Of a stretch of 64,000 bases of DNA, positions 34,845 to 46,666 are shown in pieces. Every line of letters begins with the position of its first letter. The first letter of the stretch is position 1. The stretch comes from Opisthorchis felineus (lineage: Eukaryota > Platyhelminthes > Trematoda > Opisthorchiida > Opisthorchiidae), in the NCBI GenBank assembly GCA_004794785.1, contig SJOL01006726.1, positions 234,168 to 298,167 of the forward strand, read 5' to 3'. A model generated the notes under the pieces. It ran no database searches. It saw nothing but the letters and a program-made list of their open reading frames with translations, and was not told the DNA's origin. The translations under genes were made by a program, and so were the position numbers.

Positions 34845-35010
34845 TTAGCTCAGTGGTTGAGGCACGAACCTACTGGCCGAAGAGTGCATGATTCGAACCC
34901 AACCTCAGCACCTCGACTGTTCCTGTGTAGGCTTGGGCAACCTGGCAGTATCTTAGCCCTCAGGCTTCCTTCCGATGGCTTGGCAGCTAGGCACCGAAGG
35001 ATTGTCACAA
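34845..35010 (+). mobile_element. Family C SINE copy (well preserved)
   Basis: A box GTTAGCTCAGTGGTTGAGGC (34850-34869) and B box GATTCGAACCCAACC (34890-34904), then CTCGACTGTTCCTGTGTAGG, CTTGGGCAACCTGGCAG and TGGCTTGGCAGCTAGGCACC. The tRNA part is intact enough to be a Pol III promoter. Confidence 0.65.
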
Positions 35011-35179
35011 GTGAACGGTTTTTTCGCTAATAGTTCAAGACGTCCTGGTAACCCCTGAAGTTTTCTGAAGTGAAAGCCAATGCAGTCAGCTTGGGAGAAC
35101 GCAATTTTAAGTTTAGCACTGACTCGATGCGCCGTGGACGCACTCTTTGACATTGAAAAAGGAAGGTGACTAAGCTTAC

Positions 35180-35280
35180 TGCAAACCGCACCAGGCTGCT
35201 TGGGTCAAGAATATTCATGAAGTAAGATTGCAACTGAATCCTTGAAAGAGTGGTATCTAGGATAGTGATTAGCGGCAGTG
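35180..35280 (-). CDS. Internal exon of an unidentified gene
   Basis: A 101-nt minus-strand exon with acceptor GTCACTTTACAG and a near-consensus donor TTTGCA|GTAAGC. It encodes LPLITILDTTLSRIQLQS, then YFMNILDPSSLVRFA: an amphipathic, helix-like segment. Two-base start, phase-0 end. It may belong to the same gene as the exon at 36436-36672, but their phases do not join directly, so an exon would be missing between them. Confidence 0.5.
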
Positions 35281-35751
35281 CTGTAAAGTGACTCACAGCG
35301 ATAAACACACTTGAATACTTTTTGGAATCTTAGCTGGGTCAAAGTACCAGAGTGGTCCTGACATACTACAGCTGGGAAATGCCCTAAGTGTGGTCAGTGT
35401 GGTCTCCCGTCAACAGACTAAGCGGCGTATGTGCCAGTAACTGAGAAGAGAGCATCGGGAAATTCCTGAAATATTTGGAAAGCCGCGAACGGATTTTCGA
35501 AGGACACAGGAGTCAACTAGAAGCAGACTGTTTTATTCTCTGACTGAAATAATCATGCAAGGGATTGAACTATTCATGATCGAGGTCACTATGAAAACGG
35601 ATTTCGAAGTCATGTATGTGGTCACTGAATGCAGGCTTTGCGAGCTGACCTCTGTCGTTCAAAAATCTGACATGCTAAGTGGAACAGCAAAAAGGAGGAA
35701 TTTGTGGCAGAACATTCGTTCAAAATGACTGTTTAGTTTGATCTGCGCTAG

Positions 35752-36053
35752 TCCAGTGTGAGTTCCACCGATGGGACATGCGTCGACCGATTTCTGGAAC
35801 AGACACACGAGAAGGCAAGAAAGAACACTCTTGGCTAAACTGGTTGGCATTACAGATTCTCCCGATGCTTCCTCCCAAGGGACGCTTCAAAACATGCGGA
35901 ATTTCGTGGCGGCAATGTTGTAAGCTATATCTGACTGCTGTCCCCACTCTAGTGCCTAGTGCCGGAAAAAGATTCACCGAAAAGGAACACAACAGCTTTG
36001 TTGCAAACAAGCGAGAGAGTGCGAAAGTAGAATGGCCTTGTGCTATATATTGA
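35752..36053 (+). CDS. Possible terminal exon (overlaps an opposite open frame)
   Basis: A plus-strand frame from an acceptor ending GCGCTAG to TGA at 36053, about 100 residues. It contains MRRPISGTDTREGKKEHSW, LPMLPPKGRFKTCGIS and GKRFTEKEHNSFVANKRES. The minus strand is also open over 35720-36010, which weakens both. It is not recognised. Confidence 0.3.
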
Positions 36054-36435
36054 AGGGCACTGTCTGACCTTTATCCAGGGTTGTCTAATCGGCGTTTAGT
36101 GGAGTTGAGGGTCTCAGTATGTTTCGGATCTTCTAGGATAATCTGCAGGAATCTGACCTTCCTTACATCATCCAAGATGGTCTTTTTGAACAGTGGTTTA
36201 AACGTCTAATTTCGAGTTCAATACATTTTGACCTGACGCTCAGCTACTGAAGCCTGTAATTCTAATGCAGAGAGTAGTGTATTGCCATTTGTGGAGAATC
36301 TGCAAAACCAAACTAGAGAGTTTGGGGAACATTCAGCGAAAAGTCGTTGATGAATCGATCGCAATAGATCTAGTGTTTTTGAGGAAGGCAGACAAATAGA
36401 ACTCTGGAGAATGAAGCAAAACTTTCAAATCTAAC

Positions 36436-36672
36436 CTGTCCTACGATGAACGGTCCATCATCCATGTTAAGACGTCGTGATTGTGTAACATAGCTGGAAT
36501 AAAATGAAATATCCAGAGAGCTGTCTTCACAACAATAATAAAGCGACGAATAAATTGCAACAACGTCATACAGTTCGAAATTTGATAAAGTTATCAAGCA
36601 GTGGTCCAAAACGGTATTCACAGAGAAGGACATCGTTGTAAAGGGAGAAAGTGTAACGCACGTGTCCATCAG
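36436..36672 (-). CDS. Exon of an unidentified gene, possible start exon
   Basis: A 237-nt (79-codon) minus-strand exon, phase 0 at both ends, with acceptor TTGCACTAG and donor GGACAG|GTTAGA. It encodes CVTLSPFTTMSFSVNTVLD, then ELYDVVAIYSSLYYC and SRRLNMDDGPFIVGQ. ATG is the second codon, so it could also be a first coding exon. It has many hydroxyl residues and no clear membrane helix. The family is unknown. Confidence 0.5.
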
Positions 36673-37282
36673 CTAGTGCAATTCTTCAAGGGACATCTAC
36701 TCAAGTGAGAGAGGGTGTGGCTGATGAGATGAGAAGAGTTGCCGCCTTAGTTACTTCAAATGCAGACGTGGAAACAAACTTTTATCGGTCGTGAGAAGAA
36801 TTTGACGAGATAAAGGGGGAAGAACGTATATATCCTAGATAATTTCTGCGAGTTCTTGCCACATTGGATTTTAACATTCAATTGTTGGAATAACTGCTTA
36901 TGCATGTAAAGTTGTTCTTATGTTTTGTTGTGTGAAAAGGTGCCAAAGTGCTTGGCATGAAACTCTGCAAAGGATTCACTCAGTCGGCATAGCGAAATCG
37001 ACCCTGTCTACTCACCACAACGAGCTAGGTTCCAACAACTCATTGAGTCAGCCTCGGTAATCAGACCAATGAACCAAGAAACGGGACTCACTCAGGAGGC
37101 AAATCGACTAGGTATACGATATGAGAACCCAGGCGGTGAAGCCCCAAGGTTGCCCGCATACCCACCAATCAGAAGTCAGGTAAACCAAGGAGCCAATTGG
37201 GATGTTCATCCAAGGTCGACCCGGATGAGTAGAGCCAGTATCAGTCCATGCACAGGAAGTAACCGCACTCTTCCACTCACAA

Positions 37283-37390
37283 AGCACTGGTGATGTCATC
37301 TCGACGGATGCTGAAACGATCGCACCAAATTTCTCAGGTCAGCAAACAAACCAACGACCTTCATTACAACCTGATTCACTGACATTCTCT
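37283..37390 (+). repeat. Family D fragment
   Basis: A single plus-strand arm of family D: CACTGGTGATGTCATCTCG, then GAAACGATCGCA (37313 on), then the body text CAGCAAACAAACCAACGACC and AACCTGATTCAC. No mirror arm is visible. Confidence 0.4.
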
Positions 37391-37399
37391 TCAGTTGAA

Positions 37400-40300
37400 A
37401 AATAGTCTGTAGTTTGTTCAGCTGCACGCAGCTGAGAGGAAAAACCGGTACATCAAAGGCGGTTCAACATTTCACAGCTCTCCCGACAATCCCTCTCGAA
37501 TGTTTACGTCAGGTGGCATATCAGATTCACACAGAAAACAAAACAGCCCGGCTCATCAACACCTTGGGGGAAGCTCGAATGGAATTCGCCAAATCGTCGA
37601 TTCCCTTATTGCCACAAACAAAATGAACCTGATTTTCGTCAAAAAAGATTGAGGGTAATGTTTTGCAATTTTTCGGACTCTTAAAGGTGAATAGTTAATG
37701 CAGCCGATTCAAAAGTGCACTGCCAACTAGAAAGCGGCTATTCGTGTTCAAGCAGCCGGTTCACTTGGTTGGTACGCGATCAGTCATAGGGAGAAAAAAC
37801 AACAAATGATATCCAAGAAGGTTCAAAGCCTTCCATTCAACAGGCTTTGGCTAATCGGCCTGATGTTTTTAAATGAACGTACAGCTTTTCTGTGGCAGAG
37901 CCTGCCGGTAGGCAGCAGGAGCGATCAAATGGACTCTTCTCCAAAAATATACACGGAAAGAAGTTACCGGCTCGTTGATAAGGCAACTTAGTGCGCACGT
38001 TCCTGAAACCTTTACGCAGTCAGTTAGTAAAGGGTGTCTTTTTTAGAGCTTTAGACTGATGGTTGACGTGCGTTAACAGACACGTTTTGTGCATGTATAC
38101 ATCTCAGACTGTATCGCTTAGAAATTTCAGTTTTTCAGGAAAAAACCACATGACAGGCTGACATTCATTCGCTCGCTGCAATAAGCAGAGAACTGAGGTA
38201 TGCTCGGCAATAATTTGCTCAAATTATTTCATAAATTCAGGTAAGAAAACTTATTGGTACATTTTTTCCACTTAAAGTGGTACCAGCGGTTATACCCCTT
38301 AGCAAAATAGCTCAAAGTAAAAACCTGGTCAAACCAGCAACACAAACCACCGACAACAGTTGCTGACTGCGTGTCGATTGTGGCGTTCACTGAGTCATAC
38401 GTTAGACATGTTAGGTTGTAGGGCCACAGAATCAATCTGTCACCCGGCAGCAGTAAGTGCACGAAAAAACTGAAAAGGTAGACAGTTTACTTTGCCTTTC
38501 AAACCTTTGCGTGACTGTGACTAGCTGAAACACTTTACTAGAAACCGATCTACGGTAATTCTGGGCGATATGTTGATTTTTTCTGCAGACGAAGTCCTAA
38601 CTGAAATTTCATCCCGTAAATGAATATGTCCCGTAGTTTATACCTGGCCACTCCTTGTCCTGTTGCAGGTCGTTGCGGGATTTTTAGAATTCGCTTTCAC
38701 ATCACTCTCGACTGGACAGTCCCCCTACTGTTCTGTTGCAATTATTTTGGTGAGTCCACATCGAAAGGGGGGACAAGAGTTTCACTCTCCTTAAATCGCA
38801 GTCATCATAAACGGGCGTCTCTTGAATGGGGATTCGAACCAGCGACCTTCTGGTAGGTGGTTGAAATCTAGTCACTCAGCCACGGGCAGTTAATCAGCGG
38901 TGTCAGGCGGGTGTCACCCGCCAGTTTGTCCGGGTGTTCAACTCATGTGACTCAGTGTTGACTGCCTCGTCAAGTAATGGTTCCTCATATGGAGTGCTCA
39001 TGCCACTCTCTGGAGTTGTCCGCTAGAAAAGGAGGGAAAAAACACAAATGGCCCAGGCCTTTTTTCTGAACACTTTTCATTCGAGAGCTCGGTCAAAATC
39101 AAATCGATTCACGTGACCTGCACAAATGACGTTGTATCCTGTGTGAGTACGACTCATCCGCAAAGCATTCTTCAGCTGGTTTCATAAACTGACAATCAAA
39201 ATGATGGGTGACGTGTGGTGACAGGCTCTCAGGTAATTACTCGTTGATTTGCTCTAGAGCAATCTAGGCCCATGAGTCATTTAATGAGTTACCTGTGTGG
39301 ATCGATAGTTTCAAATGTTCCAGGCTGTTTGGCGATGACGGAATATCATTCACAAATGAGTAGATGGCCTAGGACATTTCATTTTACCACCACAAAATAG
39401 GCCTTTTCAGGATAATGTGGGTTTTGTGCATGAAACGTTTAGGGTGATATCTTAGCCGAAACCAAGAGGTAACCGAAAGTTTCATCTAATACGCAGACTC
39501 AGTAAATCATACTCAGTTGCTTATTTTTTCTTTCTCGTGTTGCTGCACTAAGATACAACTATCCCTTAATTCTATACACTAAAAATAACAATAGGAAATT
39601 CTGATGACGGTTAAACCTGTCAAATATTTGTGAAGAATGGACCAAACCTGCTTGCTTACGCAGATTGACGGCATCAGTGTGTGAATTCTGTCCAATTAGA
39701 GTTCACATAGGACACAAGGTTGACTGAAGGGAAACTCATGACTGTTCCATTCTGATAAGCCCCAAGAAAGATGCAACAGGTAGTGGGTTGCCCAAGAGTT
39801 TTCAGTAACCTTATCAGTAGTGCTCCGCCAAGGAATCATACGGCTCTGTTTTGATGGTATTCCGGCGGAAACGTTTAACCGAATAAAAATGAGCAAATGC
39901 CTTACTAAACAACCCCCACCCAACGAACACAAAAATTAGAGGTTCCATTTGGAGGGGAATCACACAAACAAATACCAATACACATTAATTTTCTCAAAAA
40001 ATACCATCACGAATCACTAAAGCAGTTGAAATCAATTTATTATTGTTTGCTTTAAGTACTCGGAACAAAAACACTGTTTTCATTTTGGGGAATAACTATT
40101 AGAGCAGACGGCGCCTGAAGGACGACTTTTTCGAGGACGCTATCTCTAAAGACACTAAAAACTCCATTTTACGGCCAGCATTCTGTGTAAATCTCTTTAG
40201 CATAACCAAAGAGTTACTGAGATGTTCACTGTATACCTGAGTGTGATTTTTATAACCATAGAAATCTAGTATGCTGGGAGGACGTTAATGCAAGTATGGC

Positions 40301-42220
40301 TGCGTGGCTGCCGATGGCACCAGGTTTCACAGCCCGTCTGAGAACTGGTTTGTTCAAAACGGACTCCACACATCCACAGAGACTGCAATCACCTCAGCAC
40401 GAAAACTGTAGGAAGAGGACAAGGTGGTGATTTGGCTTCCCAGAATTCTTAGATCAAATTCCGTCACTGCGCTCACTGAAACTATTAGCAACGCCTGAAT
40501 CCACTCTGGATGCTGAAGAAAGACCGCCTGATTTCAAAATAGATTTCAGCTTACTTACACCGACTTCATGGACGCTGTCTAAGAACAACCAAGTCCACAA
40601 GTTTACGTCAGACGTGTGTAAATGCACACAGTCTTGGTTTATGCCGCGTCAGTCTATGAAGCTGAACAGTGCTGATTAAAACTAACTTCGTAACAATAAA
40701 TGATAGACTCAGATTGTCTCAGGATCAGTCCGCACAGTCCGTTTTACAGCATTCATTGTCAGTTATCAAAATATCGACAAATACGGGCTATTTACTTACA
40801 GAAATGCAGCTCACTTCCTGAAAAAGCCATGGAAAATTTCCCCATTTTAAGTGGTAGTCCCTGGATGTCCCTAAAAAAACTGTTTTTGCCCATTGGGGTC
40901 AACCATCCTTGGAAGGGGAACATTCTGAATAGCTCCTTTGGGGCATTTGTTCCTCAGTAAATAAACCACGTAAGTTGGTCAACCAAAAATATCCATTTAT
41001 CGGTAGAATTCTACCAGTGGAATAGGGACCAAATGAAGGTAATCTCTTCCAGAGGTTGGTCTCTCCAAGATAGGAAATCACTTGAAGTAGTCCTTTCAAA
41101 GAAAGAAGCAATAGGAAGTGGTTTCTTATGAAGGGTCAGCTCTTGTGAGTATACTGTCTAGGAGCGGATGACAGTAACAATGTGAACGGAATTTCGACGT
41201 CGACGGAAGATTCCACTGTCATCTATTGTTTAAACCATCGAATATGATGGCGTTAGGCCTTGTACAATAAAGAGACCGCTTCCCCAAAGTGATTATTTGT
41301 GGCTGGTCTACTATTAACGTGGAGGATGCCGAAGGTAGAGCGCTTCTGATTAGGGTTAATAGAGTAGCACCATGCAGATGAGGTCCAATGTCATCGTGAG
41401 ATATAAGCTAGGTGTACCATGACTGATACCAGTATATAATAAAACAAGGTGTACCAGTCTTCCATCTCCTTGTGAGTATGGAGCGAAATTTGTGTCTGGA
41501 GAATCCTAGAGTAGCCTAGTTTGGAGTAAGTGTACAGCCGTTCGAAATGTGCCTACTCCAGGCGAATTCCTGCGAGACCGTACTGAATTGGCCATCGTTA
41601 CTGACAACCACAGGAATTCGATACTTCTAAGCAAGCTAAATTCTAACGCAGCCGATTTAGTTGAAGTGAACCGAATGCTGAAAACCAAGAAGCACTTTAC
41701 ACGTGTTCTATCCTTGTGAATCATCTGCACTACGCACCGCCTGGTAAACTTTTCGATAAGATTTGGAACACATAACATGTGGTTACTTCTCAGTTTTAGA
41801 GGGTATGGTACGATTCTTTCTTCAGCCAAGCACTTCACGCCACGCTAAGTACTCCAAGTGGCGTCTTCTCGCGTGAAGGCTTGTACGAAGGAAATCAGGG
41901 CAGCCAAGAACTGACTGGACAGTTATGCAAACAGAAGTCCGAATCCCCCCATAAAGAAAGCGTTGCCCTAAATCGGATCGGCGTTTGCCAATCTTTTCTA
42001 CTGGCCACATACCTTACATAACCTGCCTGATGGGGCATACCTTTTGCACGATAGTTTTCAGGAATTTGATATACGGCAAAAAGGGGAAGTCTATTTTAAC
42101 TATGATTCATTTTAGGCGAATGAAGAAAACAATAGCAACAGTGGGTGTGATTCAAACTTCTCGTTTAACGCTGAGCATCTTGTTCATCAAATCTATTCAC
42201 ACTGCCAAATGGATCGGAGA
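37400..42220. other. Gene-poor stretch with repeat fragments
   Basis: Contains family B/E SINE remnants (38690-39010 minus, with reverse B box GGGGATTCGAACCAGCGAC), a family A fragment (39690-39840 plus, CTGATAA at 39752) and a family B hammerhead end (41690-41745 minus). No exon with secure boundaries was seen. Confidence 0.35.
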
Positions 42221-42229
42221 AAGGATAAT

Positions 42230-42515
42230 GTGACAAGATGTGTGAGAATTCCAGCTGAGAAGTCATCACTCAAGGGAGCAGTCAATCAACACGTGATCAC
42301 GTGACATGGATTTCGTGATTGAAGAATGAATGGTGCAGTGTCCTGTCTAAGTGAGGGCTAATCACACACACTCGTGGCGAAACGCTTAAGTGTTCAAGCA
42401 ACTAGTCAGCTGGCGTTTGGTGACTGCACACTGCTAATGTGTCCCCATAAGGATAAAACAGCTGTACAACGATCCTCGGATTTTTGGCATAGACTGGTTT
42501 CGCTTAGAGGAGGAA
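42230..42515 (+). mobile_element. Family B SINE copy
   Basis: A plus-strand unit with the 5' text CTGAGAAGTCATCACTCAAG, GTGGCGAAACGCTTAAG (A-box region) and the hammerhead region near 42427-42475. The core is CTAATGT (inactive). Stem II is GTCC/GGAT with G at 10.1, indicating an ancestral GTCC/GGAC stem, and stem III ACAGCTGTA is intact. Confidence 0.55.
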
Positions 42516-42597
42516 ATGCCAGTTGACATTGTTTCTCTCTGTGGTAACTGGTGGCATTTTAATGAAACCTAGTTCTCAGCTAAGCATACTGAAACAG

Positions 42598-42916
42598 TTT
42601 GGTCAAAAGGCGACACCGTTGGATAGGTTTGTACCTCGTGACAGACCTGCAGTTTCCTGCTAAAGACATTGTGGCTCTCACCCGTCCACTAGATCACTTC
42701 GACTTAAGTTTGTGTGACCCTACGGTTTGGCATCCACTGCTAATTCTCCATTACTTTCGTAACACCCACGTACTGGTAACAAGTGCTAAGCTGGAAGGTC
42801 CCAACTGGTTTGCTATGAACTGCTCACCAGCGGAGCTATTTCTACAAGACGCATTTTTGAATCCCTCACCTGAGAGTAGTTTGTTGAGCCGACTGATGGA
42901 TCTGAACAACAGCCCG
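42598..42916 (+). CDS. Exon of an unidentified gene
   Basis: A plus-strand 319-nt exon from acceptor ACTGAAACAG to donor AGCCCG|GTAGAC, open throughout (106 codons). It contains SLVKRRHRWIGLYLVTDLQF, IVALTRPLDHFDLSLCDP, WHPLLILHYFRNTHVLVTS and PNWFAMNCSPAELFLQDAF. An alternative acceptor (CCTGCAG, 42646-42652) is also in frame. A family A repeat begins within 20 bp of its donor. It is not recognised. Confidence 0.5.
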
Positions 42917-42929
42917 GTAGACCTGACCT

Positions 42930-43400
42930 AACATACTACTCATAAGGTTCCTGAAAACTCCCCAACAGCTCACTTGACTGGTTTCGCCCCTGCAATTTTG
43001 GCTTGTCAGGTAGACGAGCTCACCGAATTTCTCTCAACCGTATGTATTACTTGAAACCCAAGTTGACAGATTTCAACAAGTACCCTGATTCGCACACAAT
43101 TCTGGTTTTGACTGGAGGCTCAATTCGATCTAGCTGAAAATTTCGTTTATAGTCTTTCTCATTTGAATGTGCTGCACGACGCAGTTTAGTGTTTCAGTTG
43201 ATACGTCACTCGAGCTATCGCAATTCTCTGTTGTCTAGACGTAACACACTACTCATAAGGTTGCTGAAACCATGTTGCGACATCTTGCATATCGTACCAG
43301 CTGAAAAGTGAAGCTGCTTGACGCCGCATATTCGGTTGAAGTGGACCGGGAGATTAGGCTGGATTCACCTCAGTCTCTCATTAGGACCAGAACCGTGTGC
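42930..43400. mobile_element. Family A fold-back pair
   Basis: A full minus-strand unit (hammerhead region near 42966-43016; GAAACCAGTC kept, core CTGACAA) runs into the start of the next unit (GTAACACACTACTCATAAGG, 43240-43259). It then switches at about 43270 to a plus-strand copy (CATATCGTACCAGCTGAAAA to GGGAGATTAGGCTGGATTCA). Confidence 0.5.
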
Positions 43401-44124
43401 GAACGAGAGTATTTGTCGGAATCCTGTGGGGCACTTGTAGGTCAAGTGCTTCCAACCCTTTTTTTTCGACCCAATTTTAAACTAGATTACTTATGTGGGG
43501 TATGGTGGCAGCCAGGCGCTAACAGACAGATCAAGCGCGGTTGTTATCAAACATGTCTCGCGCCAAAAACCTCCACAACGCCGACCGGGTCTGATATCTG
43601 TCATCTGGCCGTGCCAAATTTCTTTGTACGATCTGCTGTCAGACACCTCATTAACGGTTGTAGGTAGGCGATGTCTTGTGTAGCTCGTCTAGTCTGCGTT
43701 ACTGGTAAATACGTCGGATCCAAGTCTGCAGTTAAATTAGAAGACCATTTAGGCGAAGAAATTGAGACGTTAATGCGCAGGATGCCAAGTAAACACACGT
43801 GTACATAGTCGTGAAATTCAGCCATATCATGGATAGTCCCCACAAGGTAAATCAATATGAGCATCAGGTAATCCGCCCATAACTTCGATAGTCCGGACTC
43901 GGTAAATTTGAAAACATACAGAAAGATTTATATGCTGATATGGGAGCTTTCCGAAATTGGTGCCCCAGCTGACACGCACATTTTTGAATTCGAGTGGAAC
44001 TCGACAGATAAGAGTGCAAAACTCTGACTCAAATCAGTCCAGCTACAAATCTAGTCACATCATTTGGCTATGAATGATTAAGTGGGTCACTAAATCGGAG
44101 TCATTGATTTCAAAAGACTTTTTT

Positions 44125-44302
44125 TCAAGACATACGGGGGGAGGGGTCGAATTCGATCTGTGCTCTTCGAAGAAAGACCTTGAAAGGATTGGGTATTCCC
44201 CGGTTCAGCACGTTGATCCAGGAATTTCCTTCGATTAAGTGACTTGCTCCGCGTCCGTCGATAACTGGCGTCATAGTTTCCAACAGAGGGGACAGATTTC
44301 CT
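44125..44302 (-). CDS. NPRL3-like gene, third exon found
   Basis: A minus-strand exon entered through a 43-nt intron (GTGAGT at 44345 to ATTATCAG at 44303). It encodes GNLSPLLETMTPVIDGRGAS, then HLIEGNSWINVLNRGIPNPF, and is open to a TGA at 44125. A possible donor AAG|GTCTTT at 44179 would let it continue. Phase agrees with the exon at 44346-44432. This part does not resemble NPRL3 directly and may be a lineage-specific insert after the conserved N-terminus. The other two frames are partly open, so phase is the main support. Confidence 0.5.
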
Positions 44303-44345
44303 CTGATAATCACGCGGCGTTGAAGGAATCATATTCTCTACTCAC

Positions 44346-44432
44346 CCTGGGTCAGTCACCTTTGATACGGACATCAAACTACGAGGCCCAGCGAGAGGAT
44401 ATTTAAACGACGGACTCAAGGCAAGCGGAAAT
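44346..44432 (-). CDS. NPRL3-like gene, second exon found
   Basis: An 87-nt minus-strand exon between acceptor TTTTTGCTTAG and a strong CCCAGG|GTGAGT donor. It encodes FPLALSPSFKYPLAGPRSLM, then SVSKVTDP. One-base start and two-base end fit the exons on both sides. Confidence 0.5.
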
Positions 44433-44777
44433 CTAAGCAAAAATCCAATTATAACGTGGAAGTTGGCAAACAGGATGAATACGTTTAGATTTTGACTCGC
44501 GTCTGTTAGGTTTCCTGTTACTCAGATATTCTGAACAAAAAGTTACAATTGCTGGGCACGAGAAAAGAAACGGGCGGTTCAAGTGTAGGATGGTTCTATC
44601 GTGGTAGATTTTAGTGAACGATCCTCAAAGTTACAAAACAGCTGTCATGACGGGTTTCGAAAAGGCCTTCATTAAAGTGGGCCACAAAACTAACCAACCA
44701 AACACAAGTTCGGATTTCCGCAGAAACGTGCAAACACACTGTAATTTGCATACTCATAGTGAGAGTCGTACACTCAC

Positions 44778-44883
44778 TGATTGAAGAACCACAAGAGTGG
44801 ATAACGAAAGAGGAGTCGATTTCCGTACTTAGCATCAGGAGGATGGTAAGCCGCGATGAACAAGATATATTTTACGGAGAATT
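44778..44883 (-). CDS. NPRL3: NPRL3-like N-terminal exon (GATOR1 subunit)
   Basis: A minus-strand exon ending TTCAATCA|GTGAGT. The peptide reads FSVKYILFIAAYHPPDAKYG, then NRLLFRYPLLWFF. The pattern of a short hydrophobic strand followed by GN(K/R)LLFRYP is the hallmark of the NPRL3 N-terminus (human: ISVILV, a few residues, then GNKLLFRYPF). NPRL3 forms the GATOR1 complex with NPRL2 and DEPDC5 on the lysosome and restrains mTORC1 when amino acids are low. The start codon must lie in an upstream exon, since no ATG precedes the motif in frame. The remaining family regions were not found nearby, so the gene is incomplete here or has long introns. Confidence 0.55.
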
Positions 44884-45029
44884 CTTTTTAACGTGATGGT
44901 CTCGGAAGCTCTTTCGTTTATGAGGTAATGTGCCATAGAGGGCAGTCGGCTTTGACAGATTTCCTCTCATATTACTTGACTTCACTAGACTGAATGTAAA
45001 ATAATCTGGCTACGGAATTTTGTTTGCAA

Positions 45030-45340
45030 GTCTTGGAGGTGACGAAACCGGTCGCGAACTTTGAATAGTTTTCAGCTACCTTGTGAATAATGTTAGGCTA
45101 TGTCGAATTTCGTGCCCACTAGAACCTGGGGCGGCCGTTTCGCAGCAAATTTAGTTGAAGGAGTGGTGCAGTTGAGTTCTTCGTCGACTCGAAAATGAAA
45201 CTGCAAACGACATTATTTCACCCACCGCGTGCACCTTGGTTGTCAAATGGAACATGGAAACTCGGGTACCAAGTCTGGTTGCAAGAAAGACAAAGCTGTT
45301 TTTCAGAGTTTTCAGAAACCTTCTGATTAGTGTGTTTTGT
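45030..45340 (+). mobile_element. Family A fragments
   Basis: Plus-strand text with GACGAAACCGGTCGCG (intact GAAA, stem III and cleavage C, 45041-45056) but no CTGATGA. This is followed by TTTTCAGCTACCTTGTGAAT and, at 45245-45340, another partial copy (GAGTTTTCAGAAACCTTCTG). Confidence 0.45.
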
Positions 45341-45767
45341 CAAGGAGACATGAATGTTTGCTCGGTTCCTAATGTCAAAACGCTTCTGAGTAGAACTCAT
45401 TTTTTAACGAGTAATGGGTCGGCGCTGTCCGACAAATTTAGGTCACCCAACCAAAGTTGGTTAAATAATTCATAGAGTTTTTCAATGAAACGTTCCATCC
45501 AGAAGAGAGTAAGACAAAAGCAGTCCTTTTCAAGACTATCGACTTCCATCCTACCTCAGTGGTGCTCGAGCAACTGAGCTACCTACGATGTTTGCGGAAC
45601 GTCGCACCTACGCACCTGAACTACACAGGTGACCCGTCACATATCTGCCCAGGAGATTAACAACTGATTCATGTTAACGTCACTGGTGGGCCTGCGCTAG
45701 ACCGGACGTTGAAACCTTGCAGACCCACAGAAGACACTCGTGTGAATTGTCAGTAAGTTGATAGAGG

Positions 45768-45982
45768 TCAGGTGATAACGAAAAATGAAAAGAACCACAC
45801 GTTTGTAGGTGAAATTGAGTCTTCTAACTCCGCTATATTGCGCTTTAAAGTTGTTCTGTGAGTAAGCATTTCATGAAACGATTTGGGTTGACGGTGGAGC
45901 GACTGAATTTTCGGTTTCCCGCCTGAACCTTTAGGGCTTTGCATAAAAATAGGTTCCAGGATTATCGTACCAGAACGACAAG
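45768..45982 (-). CDS. Exon of an unidentified gene
   Basis: Minus-strand, acceptor ATCCTTTTAG, in frame with the exon at 46093-46234 (one-base end joined to two-base start, giving Ala). It contains CRSGTIILEPIFMQSPKGSG, a basic stretch (KPKIQSLHRQPKSFHEML) and a helix-like LKRNIAELEDSISPTN. It ends either at TGA (45768) or at AAC|GTGTGG (45801). The intron between the two exons is 110 nt. Confidence 0.5.
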
Positions 45983-46092
45983 CTAAAAGGATCGATAAGC
46001 GGTCGATAAAATGAGTGTAACCTATCACCCAAAATTGAATGATGAATAGCCAAAAAACAGCGAAGTACTTGGGAAAAACTGGTCGAAATCAC

Positions 46093-46234
46093 CTCCAACG
46101 CTCACGCAACCCGGCGCCGAACACATTACCGTCTCAGTCATCTCAGTCGATGGAGCCTTGACAAATGTTATGCTGGCTCCGGTACAGATTGCGCTAAGCG
46201 TTTGACGCCCTAGTCCAGGCTTCAATGTGAAATT
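46093..46234 (-). CDS. Exon of an unidentified gene
   Basis: A 142-nt minus-strand exon from acceptor TGTTTACTTAG to donor GTTGGAG|GTGATT. It encodes NFTLKPGLGRQTLSAICTG, then ITFVKAPSTEMTETVMC and a Cys-containing end. A second donor (GAGACG|GTAATG) lies inside. It is phase-consistent with the exon at 45768-45982. The family is unknown, and it may or may not be part of the NPRL3-like gene. Confidence 0.5.
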
Positions 46235-46482
46235 CTAAGTAAACATTCTTTTCTATTAGATGGGAGTTTCAAAAAGGCACAACAGATAAGATGCCAACAT
46301 CCAGAAAACATTTTTAAACCGTGGCTTTAGTCGTTTTTATAAGCGACAGTAGTAGTATGTTTCGGATCATGCCCTTCAAAAATAAGACAGAGCAGTAGTT
46401 TGGAACCAGACTAATAAAACAAATGGTTTAGCCGGAATGAATTGGGATTAGGTCATCCGTGTGTTTTCCTGAATGAATCAGT

Positions 46483-46658
46483 TCATTTACGAAAATTATT
46501 CATCCAGAGTACATTTCTGATATGATGTGTAATGAAATTGTTGCTGTGCCAACCAACCCCCACTGGCAAGAAAAAAACGACAAAACTGCTTGTTCCAGTC
46601 GCCGTAATGATTGCATGCTTTCCGGGAACATAGATTATCAGATAGTCTTTTCTCATAT
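46483..46658 (-). CDS. Possible exon after a poly-C acceptor
   Basis: A minus-strand frame after an exceptionally pyrimidine-rich acceptor (ten C, then TCCCTCAG, 46659-46676). It encodes MRKDYLIIYVPGKHAIITAT, then SSFVVFFLPVGVG and ITHHIRNVLWMNN, with a stop at 46483. The end could be earlier at a GT. The acceptor tract is a G-run on the plus strand and could also be a simple repeat. Confidence 0.4.
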
Positions 46659-46666
46659 CTGAGGGA

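Noticed and set aside
40899..41111. Minus-strand frame LLQVISYLGETNLWKRLPSF
   Set aside because: A weak acceptor and several equally poor donors; no neighbouring exon in phase.
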